Assembly (NCBI RefSeq): GCF_013408795.1 | Contig: NZ_JACCCC010000001.1 | Span: forward strand, 6,448,001-6,512,000 | Direction: 5' to 3' | DNA: 64,000 bases | Source: Spinactinospora alkalitolerans | Lineage (GTDB): Bacteria > Actinomycetota > Actinomycetes > Streptosporangiales > Streptosporangiaceae | Shown: in pieces, positions 1 through 8,350 of the stretch | How positions within the stretch are numbered: position 1 is the first letter of the stretch | Layout: each line of letters begins with the position of its first letter | The notes under the pieces: generated by a model | The model's database searches: none | What the model saw: the letters and a program-made list of their open reading frames with translations, nothing else | What the model was told of the DNA's origin: nothing | Position numbers and translations under genes: made by a program

Positions 1-319
1 GGTGCCTCGCGGCGTCGGCGACTCCCCGGACGAGCTCCTACGGGCGGGGAAGGGCGGAAAGCGGTGACTCGTGACGGGACCGGAGTCTCAGCGGAGAGGT
101 AACGGAGTGTGATCCTGTCCGGCAAGGGAAAAGGGATGGTCGGGCGGTGGAACGGCGCCTGGGCGGGAAGCCGCGGCCTGTCCGTGATCTGTCCGTGGCA
201 GCATCCGACACGCACCCCAGCCGGGCGGTAGCAGGCGGACAGCTTATGGCGCGATGACCAGGGAAAACATGCGGATTCGCGAACTTCTTCGCCGGGGGAG
301 CGAGTCGGCCGTTCATCCT

Positions 320-359
320 GACAAGAATGAGGCCCCAGGTTCAAGTCCTGGTACGTCCA
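320..359 (+). other. tRNA 3'-end remnant, possible attachment site
   Basis: Bases 335-351 form a canonical T-arm: stem CCAGG, loop TTCAAGT, stem CCTGG. Seven acceptor-like bases TACGTCC and a discriminator A at 359 follow. No matching 5' half (a GGACGTA-type acceptor with D-arm) lies upstream, so this looks like a tRNA 3' end left or created by site-specific integration. The bases before it could form only a defective anticodon arm. CCA is not encoded. A badly decayed complete tRNA is the alternative. Confidence 0.4.
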
Positions 360-375
360 CACATTTCCCCAGCTC

Positions 376-409
376 AGAGCCTGGTTCTCACGAGTGAGAG
401 CCGGGCTCT
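376..409 (+). terminator. Rho-independent-type hairpin after the tRNA remnant
   Basis: An imperfect inverted repeat folds into about 15 bp (two G-T pairs) with loop CGAG at 391-394, followed by a moderately T-rich tail (TTGCTTGTTTG). It sits 17 bases after the tRNA-like 3' end, where a tRNA terminator is expected. Confidence 0.5.
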
Positions 410-490
410 TGCTTGTTTGTCCGTCATTCGTCCGTGCGGACGGGGCAGTCGTGTCCGTCAGAGCACGGACGGGCACCGTTGTACCGCCCT

Positions 491-880
491 TCAGCGGTCC
501 CGTGTCCTTCCCCTGCACCGATACGTCTGCGGCGGACGGCGCCGGGCCGCCCTCGGTCGGGGACTCCTCCTGCTCGTCGCTGTGCCGGGTGCCCCTGAGA
601 AGGGCGAGCAGGCGGACGGGTGCGCATCGGGCTCGTCGGCGACGTCGAGGAGTTCGCGCCACTGGACGAACGCGCACACCGGGCAGTCCGGCGGTTGCGT
701 GGAGGCGGGCACCAGGAGCGGTTGGGGCGCGGAGTCGACATGCGGTGTCGACGTGTCGACCTGTCGAGCGGCCTCGACGGTCAGGGCCAGGAGCGGGTCG
801 GGGCCCAGGCCTGTGGTGCGGGCGAGGGTGAGGACGAGCCGGTCGCGCCGCCGTGCGGCGGCCTCGGGCCGGACGCCCTG
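491..880 (-). pseudogene. 5'-truncated gene of unknown function
   Basis: A minus-strand frame reads open from about 880 down to the TGA at 491 with coding-like composition, including GLGPDPLLALTVEAARQ and later DCPVCAFVQWRELLDVADE. There is no upstream start: the frame runs into the transposase remnant at about 880-890. An internal GTG at 712 would give only about 73 residues. The CPVC pair could bind metal but has no visible partner. I do not recognise the family. It is most simply a gene beheaded by the neighbouring insertion; a short real protein from 712 cannot be excluded. Confidence 0.4.
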
Positions 881-885
881 CGCCG

Positions 886-1189
886 GGCTCAGCGCGCAGG
901 CTGGGGATATGTGGTGCTGGACGGCACCCTAATCGCGATCGACCGGGCGGGTGCCGACCGGTCCTTCTACTCCGGCAAGCACAAAAAAGCACGCCGTGCA
1001 GGTCGTGGCCGCCCCGGGCGGCACACCGCTGTGGACCCCAGGCTCGTCTCCCGGATCGATGCACGACCTGGCGATGGCCAGAGATGGAAACAGACGTGGC
1101 GCTCCTTCCGCACCGGTCGGCGGCCGAGGTCCCTTCGGGGGCCGACCGGGCGGTGCCCGGCTTCGCGAGGCCGCATCGGGGAATCGTGA
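886..1189 (+). mobile_element. IS5-family transposase fragment, frameshifted
   Basis: The reading WGYVVLDGTLIAIDR...DRSFYSGKHKK followed, after a frame change at the A6 run (987-992), by HAVQVVAAPGGTPLWTPG and SPGSMHDLAMAR matches the DDE catalytic-core pattern of actinobacterial IS5-type transposases (LDGT, FYSGKH, then a hydrophobic strand and the G-S-x-HDL motif). The N-terminal domain and the C-terminal part with the third acidic residue are missing, and no terminal inverted repeats were found. Some IS elements use A6 for programmed slippage, but the truncation makes this copy inactive. Confidence 0.6.
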
Positions 1190-1287
1190 AGCGCCCCGCT
1201 GGAGAGGCGAGGGTGCCAAGTACCGCGCAGCAAGGGGAGCGCGAAAGCGCGCGCTCCACCGGTGCCGCCCGGGGATCCCGATGCCCC

Positions 1288-2325
1288 TCACCCCTCCGGG
1301 AGGACGAGCTCGGTCAGCACCGCGCGGTGCTTGATATCGGGGACCTCGCGCACGGCGGCGGACTCGACGCCGACCCTGGGGTCGACGAGCACGTGGTCGA
1401 TGGCCACCATGGGCAGGGGATGCCGGACCGGCCAGGTGTGCTCGAAACCGCGGCCCGTCGCCGAGGCCGCGTCGACGTAGCCGCCGTCGAGCACGGCGCG
1501 CAACTCGGCGTGGTCGAGGGTGGCGTTGAAGTCGCCGGCCAGTATGCGGACGGCCCCACCAGGCTCCGTCTCGGGCAGCGCGCGCAGCCCGGCCGTCCAT
1601 TGGGGCATCGACCCCGGCCTCCTCGGCGACATCGGATGCACGGAGGTGATCTCCACCGGCGCGGCGTCCGGGACGTCGACCCGCGCCTGGGGCATGTACA
1701 GCGATTCGATGTCGCGACCGGGATCCCCGAGGTCGGTGAGCGGGTAGCGGGAGTGGACGGCGCCGCCGGCCGCCGCCGGCGCGGCGTGTGTGACCGCATG
1801 CGGCAGCACCTCGCCCAGCCCGGCGTGCTCCAGCCCTTCCGCGGCCTCCGGGGTGACCTCCTGCAGGGCGAGCAGATCCACCCTTTCGGCCTCGACCAGG
1901 CGCACTACTTCGACCGGGTCGGCGTGGCCGAAGTGGAGGTTCACGGTGAGCACCCGCAGCGGCGGCCCGGTGGGCGCCGGGTCGGGCGGCCCTGCGGGGA
2001 CGGCGCGCGGCAGCACGAGCGCGGCGAGGAGCACGGCCGCCAGCGTTCCGAGGACAGCGGTGCGCCACCGCCGCAGCAGGAGGGCGAGCAGAACGGGCAG
2101 CGGCGCGGCGGCGGCGAGGTAAGGCGTGAACGCCAGCACGGGCACCAGCGGAAACGGCAGGGCGCGGTCCAGACCGAGCCAACGCACCAGCGCCAAGACC
2201 ACCCACGGCAGCACGGCCAGTACGGCGACGGCCGTCCCCCGGCGACGGCCACGCCGACCGGGACGCCGCCGTTCCCTCCCCTCGAGGGTCCGTCCCCCAT
2301 CGCGCGTCCGCGCGGCCTGGCTCAT
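1288..2325 (-). CDS. Endonuclease/exonuclease/phosphatase (EEP) family membrane-anchored protein
   Basis: 345 residues. A basic N-terminus (GRRGRRRG) is followed by three hydrophobic segments (about residues 25-105), then a linker and a C-terminal EEP fold: LRVLTVNLHFG (first strand), LLALQEVT (metal-binding Glu), AGDFNATLDH (metal and catalytic Asp/Asn) and AIDHVLVD (terminal Asp-His). The family hydrolyses phosphodiesters; the substrate here is unknown. The start at 2325 is chosen because GAGGG stands 6 bases upstream; the in-frame ATG at 2331 is too close to it. It stands alone and converges on the IS remnant. Confidence 0.82.
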   Translation of the reverse strand: MSQAARTRDGGRTLEGRERRRPGRRGRRRGTAVAVLAVLPWVVLALVRWLGLDRALPFPLVPVLAFTPYLAAAAPLPVLLALLLRRWRTAVLGTLAAVLLAALVLPRAVPAGPPDPAPTGPPLRVLTVNLHFGHADPVEVVRLVEAERVDLLALQEVTPEAAEGLEHAGLGEVLPHAVTHAAPAAAGGAVHSRYPLTDLGDPGRDIESLYMPQARVDVPDAAPVEITSVHPMSPRRPGSMPQWTAGLRALPETEPGGAVRILAGDFNATLDHAELRAVLDGGYVDAASATGRGFEHTWPVRHPLPMVAIDHVLVDPRVGVESAAVREVPDIKHRAVLTELVLPEG

Positions 2326-2597
2326 GAACATCCCTCGACTCGTGTCGCTGTGACGGACCCATCGGTCCCCGAGCGAATTGGACGACGCCGCCCGCCGACG
2401 CGTTCCGTCCGGCCCCGCGCCACGTCGGCCCACCCCTGCTGCAGGCTCCGTTGCCGCACCCGCTGGAGTTCTCCGGGCATCTTCACCGTGCGGGCCATGG
2501 CGGGCCTCGGCCGGCGGAGCCGCGGAGGAGGCGGCGGCCGTTCCGTCCATCGGCAGCGGGGCCGTGGAAACCTACCGGCAAGGCGCCACGGTCCGCC

Positions 2598-3200
2598 CTA
2601 CCGTCGATCGGTGCGTGTGATACCGGACAGGGTGAAGTCGACGAAGACGTCGGCGATCTCCTCGGGGGACAACCGTCCGTCGGACTGTATCCACAGGTAC
2701 GCGTAATGATGCAGGCCCAGGACTGCCTTGACGGTGACGGTGTCCGCGGTCCGGAAGAGACCGGCGTCCTGTCCCCGCTTAAGGATCTGTGCCCAGATGT
2801 GTTCGTAGCGCTGGTGCAGACTCAGCACCTCGGCCCGCATCGGCTCGGGCACCTCATGCATGTCACGGAAGCACACGGTCATTTCGGGCTGATGGTTGAC
2901 GATGACACGCACGACCTTGCGAGAGAACCGGCGTAGTCGCTCCTCGACCGGGAGTTCCTGGGCCAGGAGGTCTTCCCCGGCCGTGATGAGCCGCACGAGG
3001 TACTGCGTGGTGATCTCGTAGAGCAGGTCGTCCTTACTGGTGACGTAGTGGTAGATGCTTCCCCGTCCCAGGCCCGTGGCGTGCTCCAGGTCGCTCATGG
3101 CGGTGCCGTGGTAGCCGTTGGTGGCGAAGAGCTCGGCCGCCTTCTGGAACAGTTCCTGCCGGCCTTGCGGTCTGCGGCGCCGGGGCTCTCGCGCGTTCAT
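2598..3200 (-). CDS. TetR/AcrR-family repressor of the catabolic cluster
   Basis: 200 residues. The N-terminal helix-turn-helix is clear (KAAELFATNGYHGTAMSDLE then GLGRGSIYHYVTSKDDLLYE), followed by an all-helical ligand domain. The ATG at 3200 has GGAAGG upstream; the longer frame lacks a ribosome site. It is divergent from the permease gene at 3348, and the palindrome at 3274-3291 lies between them, so it probably represses both directions. Repressors of this type beside CoA-thioester catabolism genes commonly sense an acyl-CoA, but the ligand cannot be read from sequence. Confidence 0.88.
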   Translation of the reverse strand: MNAREPRRRRPQGRQELFQKAAELFATNGYHGTAMSDLEHATGLGRGSIYHYVTSKDDLLYEITTQYLVRLITAGEDLLAQELPVEERLRRFSRKVVRVIVNHQPEMTVCFRDMHEVPEPMRAEVLSLHQRYEHIWAQILKRGQDAGLFRTADTVTVKAVLGLHHYAYLWIQSDGRLSPEEIADVFVDFTLSGITRTDRR

Positions 3201-3273
3201 GCCTTCCTCCAGATCGTGACTGTCGCACCTCCATTTTCGCCCACCCTTTACGCTTCGGTGTCCTATCGGTAGT

Positions 3274-3291
3274 GTACCGACCGATCGGTAC
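3274..3291. promoter_or_regulatory. TetR-type operator between repressor and permease
   Basis: GTACCGA and TCGGTAC form a perfect 7-bp inverted repeat with a 4-base spacer (CCGA), 74 bp from the repressor start and 57 bp from the permease start. Spacing and symmetry suit a TetR dimer. A partial half-site (ATCGGTA) lies just upstream at 3265-3271. Confidence 0.6.
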
Positions 3292-3347
3292 AGAAGTAGC
3301 GCGGTCGCTGCCAAGCGGTGCGGCGCGGCACTACCGGGAGGAGACCT

Positions 3348-4754
3348 GTGGCGAGTGAAGAGCGGGGCGAAGGGAGATCACAAGAGACCGTTCCGGCGGC
3401 CGGTGATTCCTTTTCACGGGTGGACGCGGTGATGCGGCCGCTGAACGTCGTCGTCGAACGGTTCATCCCCAGCGCTTTCGTCTTCGCGGTGGTTCTGACG
3501 GCGATCGTTGCCGTCGCGGCGCTGCTGGTGACCGATGCCGGACCCAAGGGTGTGCTGGTCGGCTGGGGCGAGGGGTTCGCGGGTCTCCTCGAGTTCACCA
3601 TGCAGATGGTGCTGATCCTGCTGCTGGGGCACATGCTGGCGCATACCCGCCCTGCGCGCCGGATACTGGTGCGTCTTAGCGGACTGCCGAGGTCGACCGG
3701 GCAAGCGTATGTGTTCGTCGTCGTCCTCACCTCGATTGCCTCGCTCATCTCCTGGGGGCTCGGGCTTGTCGTCGGCGCGCTCCTCGCCAAGGAGGTCGCG
3801 CGGCAAGGCAGGGGACGGGGGTTGCGTCTGCATTTCCCGTTGCTGGTGGCGGCGGGCTACTCCGGCTGGGTGGTCTGGCACATGGGGTACTCGGGCTCCG
3901 CATCGCTCACCGCGGCAACCGAAGACTCCTTCGCCGCCGACATGACCGGGTCAGTCGTCCCGATGTCTCAGACCACGTTCAGCGTGTGGAACATGGTCGG
4001 CGTCGTCGTGGCCGTCGTTCTGGTGGCGACCACGATCTATCTGCTTCGTCCGCGGACTGGCGGGCGAATCATCGAGGTCGTTACCGAGGAATCGGACGAG
4101 ATCTACACCCGTGGCGAGGTGTCCACGCCGGCGGAACGAGTCGATAACAGCCGCGTCCCCACGTTCGTCGTCGGGTTCCCGCTCGCGGTCTACATTGTTG
4201 TGCACTTCGTTGACGGTGGCGCGCTGACCCTCGACATCGTCAACTGGACGTTCATGTGCGCGATCCTGTTGCTGGTGCGGAACAGCAACGAGCTGATCGC
4301 GCTGATCCGTAACTCCGCGCGCAACGTTGGCGAGGTCGCCTTTCAGTACCCGCTCTACGCTGGAATCTTGGGAATTATGGCATCCACGGGCCTGATGGCC
4401 TGGGTGACGGATCGCTTCGTGGACATCTCGGGACCACACAGTTTCGGTGTTATCGCTTTGCTGTCCGCTGGGCTGGTCAACATTGCCGTTCCGTCCGGGG
4501 GTGGTCAGTTCGCGGTCCAGGGACCGGTCCTTCTCGAAACCGCCCAAGAGCTGGGGGTCGACCCGTCGATAGCCGTGATGGCGGTCGCGTACGGGGACCA
4601 GTGGACTAACATGATCCAGCCGTTCTGGGCGCTGCCGCTGTTGGCTATCGCCGGGCTGAGGATCCGAGACATCCTGGGCTACACGTCCATTGTCTTCGTG
4701 GTCTCCGGAATTTCCTTCGCCTCGACGCTGCTCGTCGCCAGCTACATTGTCTGA
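3348..4754 (+). CDS. Short-chain fatty acid transporter, AtoE-like
   Basis: 468 residues with about a dozen hydrophobic segments. The composition and motifs such as WGEGFAGLLEFTMQM, LISWGLGLVVGALLAKE, NIAVPSGGGQFAVQGP and GDQWTNMIQPFWALP are those of the AtoE short-chain fatty acid permease family, which imports acetoacetate, butyrate and similar acids. GTG at 3348 is preferred because GGGAGGAG precedes it by about 4 bases. It is the first gene of the cluster and is followed 27 bp later by acetoacetyl-CoA synthetase, which fits uptake then activation of a short 3-oxo acid. Confidence 0.88.
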   Translation: MASEERGEGRSQETVPAAGDSFSRVDAVMRPLNVVVERFIPSAFVFAVVLTAIVAVAALLVTDAGPKGVLVGWGEGFAGLLEFTMQMVLILLLGHMLAHTRPARRILVRLSGLPRSTGQAYVFVVVLTSIASLISWGLGLVVGALLAKEVARQGRGRGLRLHFPLLVAAGYSGWVVWHMGYSGSASLTAATEDSFAADMTGSVVPMSQTTFSVWNMVGVVVAVVLVATTIYLLRPRTGGRIIEVVTEESDEIYTRGEVSTPAERVDNSRVPTFVVGFPLAVYIVVHFVDGGALTLDIVNWTFMCAILLLVRNSNELIALIRNSARNVGEVAFQYPLYAGILGIMASTGLMAWVTDRFVDISGPHSFGVIALLSAGLVNIAVPSGGGQFAVQGPVLLETAQELGVDPSIAVMAVAYGDQWTNMIQPFWALPLLAIAGLRIRDILGYTSIVFVVSGISFASTLLVASYIV

Positions 4755-4781
4755 CCGTTCTCCGTTCTGGAAGGGATGTCG

Positions 4782-6731
4782 ATGTCAAGCGAGTCCGTAA
4801 TGTGGGCCCCGGACCCGGAACGCGTGCGGCACACCCGCCTCAGCGAATTCATGAAGGAGACAGGATTCGCGGACGCGTCGTACGATGCCCTGCACCGGTG
4901 GTCTATCGCCGAACCAGCCGAGTTCTGGTCCGCCATGTGGCGCTACGCGGACGTGATCGGAGACCGGGGCCGGCGAACGTTCGTCCGCAACGCGGACAGG
5001 CCGATGACAGAATCGCGTTTCTTCCCCGATGCCTCGGTGAACATCGCCGAGAATCTGCTCCGCGGAAGTTCCGACGATCCTGCTGTCGTCGAAGCCGACG
5101 AGACGAAACGGGTCCGTGAGGTCACGCGCGGCGAGTTGCGCGCCATGGTGGGGAAGGCCCAGCGTTTGCTGACCAGCCTCGGCGTTCAGCGTGGTGACCG
5201 GGTTGCCGGAATACTTCCGAACACGGTCGACGCGCTCGCCTACACCCTGGGGGCGTTGTCCCTCGGTGCGGTGTGGACATCGTGCGCGCCGGAGTTCGGA
5301 GTCCGCGGTGTGCTCGACCGTTTCGGACAGGTAAGCCCAGCGGTGCTCATCGTCGCCGAGAGCTATGTGTACAACGGAAAACGCCATTCTCTGGTGACCA
5401 AGGGTCTCGAGGTCGCCGCCGGTCTGCCGGGGCTGGAACACATCATGGTCATCGGCGGAGGCGCCCCGGCCACGCGGGCGGGCACCGCACGAGTGCACAG
5501 CGACGTTGATCCCAGTGGTGATCCGGGGGCTGAGCCCGAGTTCGTCCGAGTGGGCTTCGACCATCCGGCCTACATCGTCTATACCTCGGGCACGACAGGG
5601 TTGCCGAAGTCGGTCGTGCACCGTACCGGTGGCGTGCTGGTCAACCTCTTCAAGGAGCACCTGCTCCACGGGAACGTCCATCCCGGTGACCGGATGCTCT
5701 ACTACACGAACACCGCATGGATGATGTACCACTGGTCGATCGCCGCACTTGGGTGTGGAGCGAGCGTTGTCCTTTACGACGGCGCCGCGATTCCCTCTGA
5801 CAACCCGCGGGTTCTCTGGGAGCTACTCGACGAGCTGGGCGTAACTCATTTCGGTACCAGCCCGAAATATCTTTCGGTGATGCGAAAGGACGGTGTGCGA
5901 CCGTGTGACGCCGTGGAACTTCGGGCGCTCCGGTTCATCTTCTCGGCCGGGGCTCCCCTCACTGAGGAGCAGTTCGACTGGGTGTACGGCCACGTGAAAT
6001 CGGAACTGGTGCTCGCATCGATCTCCGGTGGCGCCGAGATCCTCGGGTGTTTCGTGCTCGGCAATCCGCTGCTGCCGGTGCGCCGCGGCGAGATCCAGTC
6101 ACCCGCGCTGGGAATGAGCGTGGCCGCTCTTGACGAGCGGCAGATCCCGGTTGTCGGAAGAGCCGGAGACCTGGTCTGCACGGAACCGTTCCCGTCCATG
6201 CCATTGACTTTTTGGGGGGAGGGCGGTCGGCAGCGGTACCTGAAGGCGTACTTCGGCGATAAGGACGAGGTGTGGTTCCACGGGGACCTTGCTGAGTTCC
6301 GCGCTTCGGGAGGCGTTGTGATCTCGGGAAGGACGGACACAACCCTCAAGCCGGGAGGCATACGTATCGGCACCAGTGAGATCTACCGGGTGGTCGAATC
6401 GATTCCCGGAGTGAGTGACTCGGTGGTGGTCGGATATCCGGTCGAGGATGACATGGAAATCTGGCTGTTCCTGGTGACCGACAACGGCGCTGACGTCGCT
6501 CCGGAGACGATTCGGAGCCGGTTGCGCAGTGAAGCGTCCCCCAGACACGTCCCGAAGCGCATCTTCCGAGTCCCCCAGGTGCCGTACAACCTGTCGGGAA
6601 AGAAGGTCGAGGGAGCGGTGCTGCAAACCATCCTCGGCCGCGAGGTCAGGAACCGGGAGTCGTTGACCGACCCGGCCGCTCTCGAGCACTACTGTCCCGA
6701 TGAGCTCGCGTCCTCCGAGGTGGGGCTGTGA
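4782..6731 (+). CDS. Acetoacetyl-CoA synthetase
   Basis: 649 residues, the usual length of acetoacetate-CoA ligases in the ANL adenylate-forming superfamily. It activates acetoacetate with ATP and CoA in the cytosol. Visible motifs are the P-loop YTSGTTGLPKSVVH near residue 266, the family N-terminus ending YDALHRWSI, WFHGDLAEF, and the C-terminal GRTDTTLKPGGIRIG with LSGKKVEGAV carrying the catalytic lysine region. ATG 4782 is chosen because GGAAGGG is 6 bases away; ATG 4776 abuts it. The stop overlaps the next start (GTGA). Confidence 0.92.
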   Translation: MSSESVMWAPDPERVRHTRLSEFMKETGFADASYDALHRWSIAEPAEFWSAMWRYADVIGDRGRRTFVRNADRPMTESRFFPDASVNIAENLLRGSSDDPAVVEADETKRVREVTRGELRAMVGKAQRLLTSLGVQRGDRVAGILPNTVDALAYTLGALSLGAVWTSCAPEFGVRGVLDRFGQVSPAVLIVAESYVYNGKRHSLVTKGLEVAAGLPGLEHIMVIGGGAPATRAGTARVHSDVDPSGDPGAEPEFVRVGFDHPAYIVYTSGTTGLPKSVVHRTGGVLVNLFKEHLLHGNVHPGDRMLYYTNTAWMMYHWSIAALGCGASVVLYDGAAIPSDNPRVLWELLDELGVTHFGTSPKYLSVMRKDGVRPCDAVELRALRFIFSAGAPLTEEQFDWVYGHVKSELVLASISGGAEILGCFVLGNPLLPVRRGEIQSPALGMSVAALDERQIPVVGRAGDLVCTEPFPSMPLTFWGEGGRQRYLKAYFGDKDEVWFHGDLAEFRASGGVVISGRTDTTLKPGGIRIGTSEIYRVVESIPGVSDSVVVGYPVEDDMEIWLFLVTDNGADVAPETIRSRLRSEASPRHVPKRIFRVPQVPYNLSGKKVEGAVLQTILGREVRNRESLTDPAALEHYCPDELASSEVGL

Positions 6732-7879
6732 CCGGCGGCGCCATTGTCGGAATCGGAGAACTCGCCCCCCAGCGCTACTCGAGCGGGTCGACAACCCTGA
6801 GCATGATCGCCGAGGCGAGCATCCTCGCCGCGCACGACGCCGGGATCACTCCCGACGCGATCGATGGGCTGCTCGTCGGGCCGCAGGTCGGGGAAACACC
6901 GCAGCATGTGCCGGCGACCGTGGCCGAGTATCTCGGCCTGCGCCCGAGGATGGCCAACGTCGTCGACCTCGGTGGAGCCTCGGCGGTGGGGATGGCCTGG
7001 CGTGCGACCGCCGCGATCGCGTCCGGGATGTGCGAAACCGTCCTGTGCGTTCTGGGAAACGTCAATGATAGGGGCGTTGCGCGGCGCTCCCCGAACCGGA
7101 ACCCGATCCGGGAGTTCGACGTCCCGTTCGGGGCGTCCGGGGCGAACACGTCCTATGCCTTTCTGGCGAGCAGGCATATGGCGGAGTACGGAACGACCAG
7201 CGAACAGTTGGCGATTCCGGTCGTCGCCCAGCGTGAGAACGCTCAACAGAATCCGAAGGCCGTGTTTTGCGGTGTTCCGTTGACTGTCGATGACGTGTTG
7301 CGTTCCCCGATGGTCATAGAGCCGCTCAGGCTGCTGGAGGTGGTGATGCCGTGTGCGGGCGCGGCTGCCTTCATCGTGACATCGGAGGAACGGGCTCGCT
7401 CTTTCCCCCACCCGGTGGTGAGCATCGCCGGGGCGGGAGAGAAGGTTACACACCGCGCGATATCGTCCGCGCCTTCGTTGACATCCGGACCTCTGAAGCC
7501 CGCTATCGAGCACGCATACGCGCAGAGCGGAATGGGGCCGGGGGACATCGACCTGCTGCAGTTCTATGACTGCTACAGCATCGTGCTGGCGATCACCATG
7601 GAGGACGCCGGTCTGTGTCGGCCCGGCGAGAGCGGACCATGGATGGCTGAACGCGATTTCACCTGGCGTGGAGACACGCCCCTCAACACCCATGGGGGGC
7701 AACTGTCCTTCGGGCAGGCCGACCTGGCCGGCGGGATGTCGCACATAACGGAGGCCGTGCTGCAACTGCGACACGAGGCAGAAGCCCGGCAGGTGCGTGG
7801 GGTCGGCAGCGCGCTCGTGACCGGCAATGGTGCGACTCTGAGCGAGGCCACCGCCCTTGTGCTACGACGAGCCGACTGA
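6728..7879 (+). CDS. Thiolase-fold lipid-transfer protein (Ltp/SCP-x type)
   Basis: 383 residues with the thiolase fold but without the usual nucleophilic cysteine: the equivalent stretch reads VVDLGGASAVGMAW. The terminal signature NTHGGQLSFGQADLAGG is typical of Ltp-type thiolase-like proteins, and LQFYDCYSI carries tyrosines where Ltp aldolases place catalytic residues. Some relatives pair with a DUF35 protein and act as retro-aldolases on CoA thioesters in steroid side-chain breakdown; the DUF35 gene follows directly. The GTG start overlaps the aacS stop. The exact reaction is inferred. Confidence 0.82.
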   Translation: MTGGAIVGIGELAPQRYSSGSTTLSMIAEASILAAHDAGITPDAIDGLLVGPQVGETPQHVPATVAEYLGLRPRMANVVDLGGASAVGMAWRATAAIASGMCETVLCVLGNVNDRGVARRSPNRNPIREFDVPFGASGANTSYAFLASRHMAEYGTTSEQLAIPVVAQRENAQQNPKAVFCGVPLTVDDVLRSPMVIEPLRLLEVVMPCAGAAAFIVTSEERARSFPHPVVSIAGAGEKVTHRAISSAPSLTSGPLKPAIEHAYAQSGMGPGDIDLLQFYDCYSIVLAITMEDAGLCRPGESGPWMAERDFTWRGDTPLNTHGGQLSFGQADLAGGMSHITEAVLQLRHEAEARQVRGVGSALVTGNGATLSEATALVLRRAD

Positions 7880-7894
7880 CGAGGAGTACCACCG

Positions 7895-8350
7895 ATGACG
7901 CCCTCCCATCGCTTCGAAGGACCGTCGCCATCGCGGGTCCCCTTCCCTGCACCAACGGTGACGCCGGTGAGCCAGTACTTCTGGGACAGCGCGCGTGAGC
8001 ATCGACTGGTGTACCAGCAATGTACGAGTTGCCGGTCGGCGGTGTTCCCGCCCCGGGCGCACTGCTGTGAGTGCTGGGCTACCTCACTGCGGTGGTGCGA
8101 AAGCAGCGGACGTGGTGTTCTCGCCTCGACAGCCGTCGTCCACCGTCCCGGTCATCCCGCGTTCGCGCCGCTGGTGCCGTACACGCTCGCGCTGGTCGAC
8201 CTGGAGGAGGGCTTCCGGATGCTCTCCAGGGTCGTGGACGAGGCGGACGAGGACACCCCGGTGGACGCACAGCTGCGGGTGCGGTGGGAGCACAGCGACG
8301 GAGTGACGCTGCCGTTGTTTTTCAGTGTCGACAGAGGAACGGACAGATGA
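7895..8350 (+). CDS. DUF35 OB-fold protein with zinc ribbon
   Basis: 151 residues. An N-terminal amphipathic helix (QYFWDSAREHRLVYQQC) precedes a rubredoxin-like zinc ribbon, with cysteines at 43, 46, 57 and 60, and an OB-fold domain (VLASTAVVH...YTLALVDLEEGFRML). Such proteins dock on thiolase or Ltp partners and complete their active sites. GGAG lies upstream of the ATG. Position immediately after the Ltp gene and the 4-base overlap with the next gene argue for one complex. Confidence 0.87.
   Translation: MTPSHRFEGPSPSRVPFPAPTVTPVSQYFWDSAREHRLVYQQCTSCRSAVFPPRAHCCECWATSLRWCESSGRGVLASTAVVHRPGHPAFAPLVPYTLALVDLEEGFRMLSRVVDEADEDTPVDAQLRVRWEHSDGVTLPLFFSVDRGTDR

Noticed and set aside
987-992. A6 run as programmed frameshift of an active transposase
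   Set aside because: The element lacks both ends and part of the catalytic domain, so slippage could not restore function.
853-2706. 617-residue plus-strand frame
   Set aside because: Antisense to the EEP-family gene over most of its length; low-complexity His/Gly/Arg text without domains.
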